Made by a program: the position numbers and the translations under genes. DNA of 20,305 bases, from assembly GCA_033720695.1 (NCBI GenBank), contig JAWWCA010000038.1, positions 1 through 20,305 on the forward strand, given 5' to 3'. Origin of the DNA: DATGQT01 sp033720695. Its GTDB lineage: Bacteria > Bacteroidota > Rhodothermia > Rhodothermales > Rubricoccaceae. Positions 14,068 to 20,305 of the stretch are shown piece after piece. A model generated the notes under the pieces. The model was given only the letters and a program-made list of their open reading frames with translations. It did no database searches and was not told the DNA's origin. The first letter of the stretch is position 1; each line of letters starts with the position of its first letter.

Positions 14068-16293
14068 GTGCTCAAGCTCCCCCTCCGTCGCCGCCGCGCC
14101 GACGAGGCGACCGTCCTCTCGGCGCGGCCCGACGGGCTCAGCACCTTCGGCGGTGTCTTCACGCCCTCGATTCTGACGATCCTGGGCGTCATCATGTACC
14201 TCCGGTTCGGGTGGGTCGTGGGGAACGTGGGGCTGTGGGGCACGCTCGCCATCGTCACGTTGTCGACGGCGATCACGTTCCTGACGGCGCTCTCGATCGC
14301 GGCGATCGCGACGGACCAGCGGGTGCGGACAGGCGGGGCCTATTACATGATCAGCCGCTCGCTCGGGATCGAGACGGGCGGGGCCGTCGGCATCCCGCTC
14401 TATCTCGCGCAGGCGCTCTCGATCGCGCTCTACACGATCGGGTTCGCCGAGAGCGTCGTCCGCGCCTTCCCCGGCCTCGACGAGAAGGCCGTTGGGCTCG
14501 TGACGACCGTCGCCGTGGCCGTCCTCGCCCTCGTCTCGGCGAAGGTGGCGATCCGGGCGCAGTACTTCATCATGGCCGCGATCGCGCTCTCGCTGCTGTC
14601 CCTCTACCTCGGGAGCCCGCTGGAGGCGGCCGAGGTGGCGGCCGCGGCGCCGGCCGAGCGGGAGGGGTTCTGGGTCGTCTTCGCCGTCTTCTTCCCGGCC
14701 GTCACCGGGATCATGGCCGGCGTCAACCTGTCGGGCGACCTGCGGGAGCCGAGCCGATCGATCCCGCGCGGGACGTTCGCGGCCGTGGGCGCCGGCTACC
14801 TCATCTACATGACGCTCCCCGTCGTGCTGTTCTTCCGCGCGCCGACGGAGGCCCTCCTCACCGACCCCCTCGTGATGCGGCGGATCGCCGTGTGGGGCGA
14901 CGCCATCCTGCTCGGCGTGTGGGGCGCCACGCTGTCGAGCGCGCTGGGCTCCATCCTCGGCGCGCCGCGCGTGCTCCAGGCCCTCGCCCGCGACGGCGTC
15001 CTGCCCGAGCGGCTGGGCTGGCTCGGACGGGGCAGCGGCGACGACGACACGCCCCGCCTCGGGACTGGCGTCACGCTCGCCCTCGCCCTCCTCGCCGTCT
15101 GGTTCGGCGACCTCAACCTCATCGCGCCGGTCCTGACGATGTTCTTCCTCACGACCTACGGCGTGCTCAACGTCTCGGCGGCCATCGAACGGCTCTTGAT
15201 GAGCCCGTCGTTCCGGCCCACGTTCCGCGTGCACTGGGCGCTCTCGGCGCTGGGCTTCCTCGGGTGCCTCGCCGTGATGCTCCTGATCAACTGGGCGGCG
15301 ACGGTCGTGGCCGTCCTCTTCGTCCTCGCGACGTACGTGTGGCTGGAGCGGCGGAGCCTGGAGACGACCTGGGGCGACGTCCGCCGCGGCCTCTGGATGG
15401 CCGTCACGCGCGCCGGCCTCCTCCGCCTCCGCGAGGAGCCCGACTCGAAGAACTGGCGGCCCCACCTCCTCGTGCTCTCGGGCGCGCCCACGAAGCGGTG
15501 GCACCTCATCGACCTCGCGAGCGCGATCACGCACAACCGCGCGCTCCTCACGGTCTCGACCGTCCTCACGGCACCCCACGTCCCGGCCGAGCGGCAGCAG
15601 GCGCTGGAGGCGAGCATCCGGGAATACCTCGCGCGCCGGGCCGTCCAGGGGCTCGTCCGCGTCATCCCCGCGCCGAACGCGTTCGCCGGCGCCGAGCGGC
15701 TCGTCGACGCCTACGGGATGGGCGCGCTCACGCCCAACACCGTCCTCCTCGGCGACACCCAGAGCCCCGAGCACCGCGCCCGCTACTGCGCCATGATCGA
15801 GCACTTCTACCGGACCCGCCGCAACGTCGTCATCGTGCGCGACGACGAGGACCGGGGCTACGGCCAGCGGCGGCGGATCGACGTGTGGTGGGGCGGGCTG
15901 AAGGGGAACGGCGGGCTCATGCTCATCCTCGCCTACCTCGTCCGCTCCAGCCTCGAGTGGCGCGGCAGCCGGATCCACCTCAAGATGGTGGTGCCGACGC
16001 CGGAGGCCGCCGCCGACGCCCGCGAGAACCTCCGCGCCGTGGTCGCGGCCACGCGCACCGGCGCCGTGCTCGACGTGATCGTCGGCGACGGGCAGCCGTT
16101 CGAGTCCCTCCTCCGCGAGAACTCCGCGGGCGCCGACCTCGTCTTCCTCGGCCTCGCCCCGCCCGACGCCGACCCCGAGACCGACGACTTCGAACGGTAC
16201 TACGCCGACCTCCGCGCGCGGACGGTGGGGCTGCCCTCGACGGTCTACGTCCTCGCCGCCGAGGAGATCGCCTTCAGCCAGGTCCTCGCCTGA
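14068..16293 (+). CDS. SLC12 family (Na-K-Cl cotransporter-like) permease
   Basis: This 741-residue protein is typical of bacterial cation-chloride cotransporter-like permeases of the APC superfamily. The first helix carries the signature STFGGVFTPSILTILGVIMYLRFGWVVGN (about 27-55); next come RTGGAYYMISRSLGIETGGAVGIPLYLAQALSIALYTIGFAE and VTGIMAGVNLSGDLREPSRSIPRGT. About 12 membrane helices run to residue about 430. The soluble C-terminal part (about 460-741) includes NWRPHLLVLSG and two alpha/beta lobes resembling the cytoplasmic domain of SLC12 proteins. Ion specificity cannot be read from the sequence. I chose GTG 14068 because a C/T-rich leader and a TATTCTCC box precede it at 23 nt; ATG 14017 is the alternative and would add 17 residues. 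The gene is divergent from the lipoprotein gene. Confidence 0.9.
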   Translation: MLKLPLRRRRADEATVLSARPDGLSTFGGVFTPSILTILGVIMYLRFGWVVGNVGLWGTLAIVTLSTAITFLTALSIAAIATDQRVRTGGAYYMISRSLGIETGGAVGIPLYLAQALSIALYTIGFAESVVRAFPGLDEKAVGLVTTVAVAVLALVSAKVAIRAQYFIMAAIALSLLSLYLGSPLEAAEVAAAAPAEREGFWVVFAVFFPAVTGIMAGVNLSGDLREPSRSIPRGTFAAVGAGYLIYMTLPVVLFFRAPTEALLTDPLVMRRIAVWGDAILLGVWGATLSSALGSILGAPRVLQALARDGVLPERLGWLGRGSGDDDTPRLGTGVTLALALLAVWFGDLNLIAPVLTMFFLTTYGVLNVSAAIERLLMSPSFRPTFRVHWALSALGFLGCLAVMLLINWAATVVAVLFVLATYVWLERRSLETTWGDVRRGLWMAVTRAGLLRLREEPDSKNWRPHLLVLSGAPTKRWHLIDLASAITHNRALLTVSTVLTAPHVPAERQQALEASIREYLARRAVQGLVRVIPAPNAFAGAERLVDAYGMGALTPNTVLLGDTQSPEHRARYCAMIEHFYRTRRNVVIVRDDEDRGYGQRRRIDVWWGGLKGNGGLMLILAYLVRSSLEWRGSRIHLKMVVPTPEAAADARENLRAVVAATRTGAVLDVIVGDGQPFESLLRENSAGADLVFLGLAPPDADPETDDFERYYADLRARTVGLPSTVYVLAAEEIAFSQVLA

Positions 16294-16316
16294 GCGTGGC
16301 GTACTCAGACGAAGAA

Positions 16317-16345
16317 GGGGCGGAGCGACTGTGTCGCCCCGCCCC
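16317..16345 (-). terminator. Intrinsic terminator of the small acidic lipoprotein gene
   Basis: On the minus strand GGGGCGGGGCGAC, loop ACA and GTCGCTCCGCCCC form a 13-bp stem with one G-U pair, followed by TTCTTCGTCT. It starts 29 nt after the lipoprotein stop. Read from the plus strand it carries an A-C mismatch and lacks a T tract, so it serves mainly the minus transcript, though it lies 23 nt after the transporter stop and might slow that transcript too. Confidence 0.7.
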
Positions 16346-16374
16346 GGTGTGGGAGTCAGACTGGAGAGCCGGGA

Positions 16375-16608
16375 TCAGCCGCCGACCTCGCCGACTTCCT
16401 CGGCGGCGTCGTCGAGCGCCTCGGCGTCCTCCTCCATCTGCTCTTCCATCAGGTCCATCTGCTCTTCCTGGACGTCGTCCATCTCTTCCTGGACGTCCTC
16501 GCGGGCGTCCATGACGTCCTCCTGGGCGTCCTCGACGTCGCTTTCGCAGCCGAGGAGGCCAACGGGCAGGGCGAAGGCAAGGGCGAGGGTGAAAAGGGTC
16601 TTACGCAT
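16375..16608 (-). CDS. Small acidic heptad-repeat lipoprotein
   Basis: The 77-residue precursor has a type II signal peptide (MRKTLFTLALAFALPVGLLGC, lipobox LLGC, Cys21). Of the 57 mature residues, 27 are Asp or Glu and only one is basic (Arg). The chain reads as five consecutive heptads, EDAQEDV-MDAREDV-QEEMDDV-QEEQMDL-MEEQMEE, with Val or Leu closing the first four, so a coiled coil is likely; a flexible EVGEVGG tail follows. No family is recognised; Lpp-like spacers are a structural analogy, but the C-terminal Lys that Lpp uses to attach to peptidoglycan is missing. The ATG at 16606-16608 is used since the signal peptide begins there; an extension to 16677 has no signal features. The gene lies 68 nt downstream of mutS and ends in a good terminator. 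Confidence 0.8.
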   Translation of the reverse strand: MRKTLFTLALAFALPVGLLGCESDVEDAQEDVMDAREDVQEEMDDVQEEQMDLMEEQMEEDAEALDDAAEEVGEVGG

Positions 16609-16676
16609 GGGGGTGATGTGGGTGGGTGATTGGGGCGAGGTCAACGCGATCCCCCCCACTTTGTTCGCTCCCCCCA

Positions 16677-19424
16677 TCAGTCGGCCGCGATCCGCTTCAG
16701 ATCGGCCAGCGCCACCAGCGCCTCGATGGGCGTCATCGTGTTGGGGTCGAGCCCCTCCAGGCGGTCGAGCAGCGCCATCACTGCGGGGTCGGGTGCGGCG
16801 GGGGCGGGGACGTGGAGGGCGGGCTCGGGCACCTCAGTGGCGGCGCGGCGGGCAGCGGGGAGACCGTCGCCCCTTGCCGCTACCGGGTCCCCCTGCACCC
16901 CGACCTCGGCGGCCACGTCATGCCGTTCGAGGTGCTCGAGAACGGCCTTCGCACGGGCGACAACCTCGGGCGGCAGGCCGGCCATCTTCGCCACCTCGAT
17001 GCCGTAGGAGTGGTCGGCGGCGCCGGGCGCGAGCGTGCGCAGGAAGACGACGCGGCCGCCGTGCTCCTGCACCTGCACGCGGAAGCTCCGCACGCGCGCG
17101 AGGCGGTCGGCGAGCGCGTTGAGCTCGTGGTAGTGCGTGGCGAAAAGCGTGCGCGCGGCCACCTCGGACCGCTCGTGGAGGTGCTCCACAATCGCCCAAG
17201 CTAGGCTGAGGCCGTCGAACGTGGACGTCCCACGTCCGACCTCGTCGAGAAGGATGAGCGATCGCGCGGTGGCGTTGTTGAGGATGTTGGCCGTCTCGTT
17301 CATCTCGACCAGGAACGTGCTCTCGCCCGCCGCGAGGTTGTCGCTCGCCCCGACGCGCGTGAAGATGGCGTCCACCACGCCGACGCGGGCGCGCGTGGCG
17401 GGGACGAAGGCGCCCACCTGCGCCAGGAGCACGATCAGGCCCGTCTGCCGGAGCACGACGCTCTTCCCGGCCATGTTGGGGCCAGTGATGAGGTGGACCT
17501 GCCCCAGGTCCTCGGCGTCGCCTCCCGCGGCGCCGTCGGCCGGCGCCGCGATCCGCACCGAGTTCGGGATGAAGGGCTCGCCCGCCGGCAGCGCCTTCTC
17601 GACGACGGGATGCCGCCCCGCTTCGATCTCCAGGACCAGGCTCGCGTCCACCTCAGGCCGGACGTACCCGTTCTGCTCGGCCCCCTCGGCGAAGCCCGCG
17701 AGCACGTCGAGCATGGCGAGGAGGCGGGCGTTCTGCTGGACGGGCTCGACGCCCTCGGCCACCTCCATCCGGAGCGTCTCGAAGAGCTGCCGCTCCAGCT
17801 CCACCATCTTCTCCTCGGCCGTCAGGATCTTCTCCTCGAGGGCCTTGAGCTCGGGCGTGATGTAGCGCTCGGCGTTCGTGAGCGTCTGCTTCCGGATGTA
17901 GTCGGCGGGGACCTTGTCCTTGTGGGTGTTGGTGATCTCGAGGTAGTACCCGAAGACCTTGTTGTAGCCGATCTTGAGGCTCGGGATGCCCGTCCGGGCG
18001 CTCTCCTGCGCCTGGAGCCGGGCGAGGTACGCCTTCCCGTTGCGGGCGATCTCGCGCAGCTCGTCGAGCTCCTCGGAGAAGCCGTCGCGGACGTACCCGC
18101 CTGCGTCCATCTTGGCCGGCGGCTCGTCCACGAGCGCCGCGTCGACGCGCTCGACGAGCGGCTGGCACAGCACGAGCCCGTCGCGGATGCGGGCGAGCGT
18201 CTCGCAGCGTTCCTCGGCCAGGAGCCCTTTCAGCGCCGGCACCTGCTTCAGCGTCAGCTTCAGCGTGACGAGGTCGCGCGGCGTGGCGCGGCCGGTGCAC
18301 ACCTTGCCCGCGAGGCGTTCGAGGTCGCCCACGTGGCGGAGCTCGTCGCGGAGGCCGCGGCGGAGGCGCGGGCTCGTGAAGAGGGCGTCGACGGCGTCGA
18401 GGCACTGCTGGATCTTCTCGACGTCGCGCAGCGGACGCACCAGCCAGGCGCGCAGCATCCGCCCGCCCATCGGCGTGAGCGTCTTGTCGAGGATGCCGAT
18501 GAGGGAGCCGTCGCGGCGGCCCTCCTGCATCGTGGCGACGAGCTCGAGGTTGCGCTTGGTGGCGGGGTCGAGCGCGAGGTAGTCGTCGGCGGCGTAGCGC
18601 TGGATGCGGCGGAGGTGGGGCACGCGGCCCCGCTGCGTCTCGCCGAGGTAGTAGAGCGCCGCGCCGGCGGCCGTCAGCCCGAGCGGCATCTCCTCGACGC
18701 CGAACCCCTTGAGCGAGTGGGTCTGGAAGTGGCGCAGCAGCGTCTCGTAGGCGAAGTCGTAGCCGAACACCCAGTCCTCCTGCTCGGTCACGGCGTAGGG
18801 CCCGAGCGGGAGGCTCGCCTTCTGCCCCTTCTCGACGAGCACCTCGGCCGGCCCGACGGTCTGGAGGAGGTACCCGAACCGCTCGGCCGGGACCTCCGTC
18901 ACCTGGAACTCGCCCGTCGAGGCGTCGAGGAAGGCGAAGCCGACGCGCCCGCGCGTGGCGCGGTCGGTCCCAAAGGCAGCCGCGGCGAGGTAGTGCGCGT
19001 GCTTCGGCGTGAGGAGCTGGTCGCGGAAGGCGACGCCCGGCGTGACGACCTCGACGACGCCGCGCTTGACGACCTTCCGGGCGTGCTTGGGGTCTTCGAG
19101 CTGCTCGCAGACGGCGACGCGGTAGCCGGCCTGGACCAGCTTGGGGAGGTACTGGTCGAGGGCGTGGTGCGGGAAGCCCGCGAGCGGGATGTCCTCGGCG
19201 GCGCCGTTGCCGCGGCGCGTGAGCGTGATGCCGAGGACGTCGGCCACGATCACGGCGTCGCCCTCGAACGTCTCGTAGAAGTCGCCCATGCGGAAGAGGA
19301 GGAGCGCGCCGGGGTTGCGGTCCTTGATCTTCCGGTACTGCCGCATCAGCGGCGTCTCCTTGGCGCGGCTCGCCTTCTTCCCGAAGAGGTCCTTCTGCTC
19401 CGTGTTCTTCTCAGCGTCCGGCAT
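16677..19424 (-). CDS. mutS: DNA mismatch repair protein MutS
   Basis: The 915-residue ATPase recognises mismatches and small loops and starts methyl-independent or strand-directed repair with MutL. The mismatch-binding Phe-X-Glu motif is F49-Y50-E51 in FRMGDFYETF. The connector, lever and clamp domains follow (e.g. NLELVATMQEGRRDGSL; GYNKVFGYYLEITNTHKDKVP at about 490-510). The ATPase has Walker A GPNMAGKS (about 648-655), Walker B ILLDE with GRGTSTFDG (about 720-735) and FATHYHEL (about 757). The C-terminus has the LEGLDPNTMTPIEALVALADLK helix pair of full-length MutS1, involved in tetramer and clamp contacts. The length slightly exceeds that of E. coli MutS (853 residues). The ATG at 19422-19424 lies only 3 nt after the stop of the upstream lipoprotein gene, which suggests translational coupling. 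Confidence 0.98.
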   Translation of the reverse strand: MPDAEKNTEQKDLFGKKASRAKETPLMRQYRKIKDRNPGALLLFRMGDFYETFEGDAVIVADVLGITLTRRGNGAAEDIPLAGFPHHALDQYLPKLVQAGYRVAVCEQLEDPKHARKVVKRGVVEVVTPGVAFRDQLLTPKHAHYLAAAAFGTDRATRGRVGFAFLDASTGEFQVTEVPAERFGYLLQTVGPAEVLVEKGQKASLPLGPYAVTEQEDWVFGYDFAYETLLRHFQTHSLKGFGVEEMPLGLTAAGAALYYLGETQRGRVPHLRRIQRYAADDYLALDPATKRNLELVATMQEGRRDGSLIGILDKTLTPMGGRMLRAWLVRPLRDVEKIQQCLDAVDALFTSPRLRRGLRDELRHVGDLERLAGKVCTGRATPRDLVTLKLTLKQVPALKGLLAEERCETLARIRDGLVLCQPLVERVDAALVDEPPAKMDAGGYVRDGFSEELDELREIARNGKAYLARLQAQESARTGIPSLKIGYNKVFGYYLEITNTHKDKVPADYIRKQTLTNAERYITPELKALEEKILTAEEKMVELERQLFETLRMEVAEGVEPVQQNARLLAMLDVLAGFAEGAEQNGYVRPEVDASLVLEIEAGRHPVVEKALPAGEPFIPNSVRIAAPADGAAGGDAEDLGQVHLITGPNMAGKSVVLRQTGLIVLLAQVGAFVPATRARVGVVDAIFTRVGASDNLAAGESTFLVEMNETANILNNATARSLILLDEVGRGTSTFDGLSLAWAIVEHLHERSEVAARTLFATHYHELNALADRLARVRSFRVQVQEHGGRVVFLRTLAPGAADHSYGIEVAKMAGLPPEVVARAKAVLEHLERHDVAAEVGVQGDPVAARGDGLPAARRAATEVPEPALHVPAPAAPDPAVMALLDRLEGLDPNTMTPIEALVALADLKRIAAD

Positions 19425-19427
19425 GGG

Positions 19428-20042
19428 TCAATCGGTGGCCCGGAGAGAGTCGCGGCGTCGGCGGTCGGCGGCGAGGGAGTCGACGAGGGCCTGGAGGGAG
19501 TCCCGCGCCGCCAGGCGCTCGTCGGCCCACGAGACGGCGGCGGGCTCGGCGATGTCGAGGCGCTCGACGTCTACGGTGCATCGGAGCCCCGCTTCGCCGA
19601 TGGCGTCGCGCGCGGTGAGCCGCCCTGTGACGCGGACGCGGTCGTAGGGGTCCACCTCGGCGCTGTCGGCGGCGAAGACCTTGAGCGGGCTCCCGAACCC
19701 GTAGCCCGTCGCCCGCGCCTCGTTCGGCCGGGCCCCTTCGTCGACGAAGAGCGTGAGATAGCCCGCCCGCTGGGCGGCCGTCTCCGTCGGAGCGTCGCGC
19801 GTGGGCAGCAGCTCCACCTGGCACGAGCGACCGCTCGGGGCGTCGTCGTCGGGGTAGCAGGAGAGCAGGCGGGGGAACAGGTGGAGGTAGCCGTCGAGCG
19901 TGACGAGGCGGCCGCTGTAGGCCGAGTCGCACGCCGCCTCGTAGGCGAGGGCGACTGGCGGCCCGACCGGGCGCGGGGGCGCGTCCTCGGGGTCGGTACA
20001 GGCGGCCAACAGCACGATCAGGAGAGCGGGGGCGGTACGCAT
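19428..20042 (-). CDS. Hypothetical lipoprotein upstream of mutS
   Basis: The 204-residue precursor has a short type II signal peptide (MRTAPALLIVLLAAC, lipobox LAAC, Cys15) and a Pro-rich linker. The mature domain alternates short strands, e.g. YSGRLVTLDGYLHLFPRLLSCYP, CQVELLPT, DRVRVTGRLTARD and LRCTVDVERLDI. This pattern resembles an OB-fold of the tRNA_anti-like, lipid-anchored type; the fold is inferred. The C-terminal third is helical and Arg/Ala/Asp-rich. No family is recognised. The ATG at 20040-20042 is preferred over a GTG two codons upstream; both are possible. A TAGTTTAG box lies 25 nt upstream. The stop is 3 nt from the mutS ATG, so mutS is very probably co-transcribed from the promoter of this gene. 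Confidence 0.75.
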   Translation of the reverse strand: MRTAPALLIVLLAACTDPEDAPPRPVGPPVALAYEAACDSAYSGRLVTLDGYLHLFPRLLSCYPDDDAPSGRSCQVELLPTRDAPTETAAQRAGYLTLFVDEGARPNEARATGYGFGSPLKVFAADSAEVDPYDRVRVTGRLTARDAIGEAGLRCTVDVERLDIAEPAAVSWADERLAARDSLQALVDSLAADRRRRDSLRATD

Positions 20043-20067
20043 CGGCACGCGGTTCGCAGCATGCCGT

Positions 20068-20075
20068 CTAAACTA
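20068..20075 (-). promoter_or_regulatory. Promoter box for the lipoprotein-mutS unit
   Basis: TAGTTTAG on the minus strand matches TAnnTTTG except for one base, and it ends 25 nt before the ATG at 20042. It is one of the few A/T-rich spots in the region and directly follows the hairpin at 20081-20108. No clear TTTG -33 element is seen. Confidence 0.45.
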
Positions 20076-20080
20076 CGCGC

Positions 20081-20108
20081 GCCCGCTGCCGACGGGGTGG
20101 CAGCGGGC
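20081..20108 (-). terminator. Strong hairpin between two minus-strand genes
   Basis: GCCCGCTGCC (20081-20090), an 8-nt loop, and GGCAGCGGGC (20099-20108) form a perfect 10-bp stem. It lies 51 nt after the stop of the upstream partial gene. No T tract follows on the minus strand (GCGCGTAG), so it may be a Rho-assisted or imperfect terminator, or a protective 3' structure. Confidence 0.5.
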
Positions 20109-20159
20109 ACGCGGTTCGGTCCCTTCGTGGGGGTCGGTCGCGTCCCCGGCGTCGGCCTT

Positions 20160-20305
20160 CTACCCCGCCGCTCCCACGAGCTCGACGGGCCCGCAGGCCA
20201 CGGGGCGGTCGGCATCGCTCATCACCATGAGCACCTGGTCGTCGGCCGCCGCGGGGTCGGCGACGGCGTCGAGGAGGCGCTGCCCTGTCGCCACGCCGGA
20301 CGTCG
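20160..20305 (-). CDS. C-terminal fragment of an uncharacterised protein
   Basis: Only the last 47 residues and the stop codon (20160-20162) are inside the window. The visible end reads GQRLLDAVADPAAADDQ, then VLMVMSDADRPVACGPVELV. The VACGxVE ending is reminiscent of the C-termini of Cu/Zn superoxide dismutase-like or CHRD-like proteins, where a Cys lies in the last strand, but the fragment is too short to assign. Codon use is GC-rich like its neighbours. The start and most of the protein lie beyond the right edge. The gene is on the same strand as the lipoprotein-mutS pair but is separated from it by a hairpin and a new promoter box. Confidence 0.6.
   Translation of the reverse strand, partial: TSGVATGQRLLDAVADPAAADDQVLMVMSDADRPVACGPVELVGAAG

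Noticed and set aside
13542..16514. 990-codon plus-strand frame over the transporter region
   Set aside because: Arg/Pro/His-rich composition typical of shadow frames; the SLC12 permease occupies a different frame with strong motifs.
1..20305. tRNA, rRNA, insertion sequences, integrase or attachment sites
   Set aside because: None were seen: no transposase or integrase motif, no terminal inverted repeats, and no cloverleaf-like sequence noticed by eye. A tRNA scan was not possible.

Overview
The window is very GC-rich DNA with densely packed genes and is almost certainly bacterial chromosome. Several features point to the Bacteroidota/Rhodothermota group (Rubricoccaceae or Rhodothermales-like): a periplasmic beta-propeller/Y_Y_Y hybrid sensor kinase, a stand-alone LON-domain protein, an SLC12-type transporter, short Cys-lipoproteins, pyrimidine-rich leaders in place of Shine-Dalgarno sites, and AT boxes resembling the Bacteroidota TAnnTTTG element. 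The taxonomic placement is inference; no rRNA or marker tree is available here.

Layout. (1) 1-1196, minus: a LON substrate-binding-domain protein followed by an MBL-fold hydrolase cut by the left edge. (2) 1340-6306, plus: acetyl-CoA synthetase, a sodium:solute symporter and a signal-peptide beta-barrel protein; the first two look like an acetate/monocarboxylate uptake and activation pair. (3) 6294-9884, minus: a 1196-residue hybrid sensor histidine kinase that converges on the barrel gene with a 13-bp overlap. Its kinase core is intact but its terminal receiver is degenerate, and its 5' part carries an 11-G run. (4) 9885-10480: a divergent region with a near-consensus TTGACA-17-TATTTA promoter, whose -35 box lies in a perfect dyad. 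It drives a tiny exported peptide (62 aa) made of two identical 18-residue units, followed by a strong hairpin terminator. (5) 10481-13365, plus: a glycosyltransferase, a PHA granule-region family protein, an EcsC-family protein and two small hypotheticals, probably one transcription unit. (6) 13371-13946, minus: a lipoprotein; and 14068-16293, plus: an SLC12 (Na-K-Cl cotransporter-like) permease. (7) 16375-20305, minus: a small acidic coiled-coil lipoprotein with a terminator, mutS, a lipoprotein gene 3 nt upstream of mutS, and the end of one more gene.

Most of the window is ordinary housekeeping and transport. The part most worth pursuing is 9885-10376: a tightly promoted, operator-bearing gene for a repeated secreted peptide, divergent from a periplasmic sensor kinase that may be phase-variable and has a pseudo-receiver. 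A functional link between the two is a hypothesis only.
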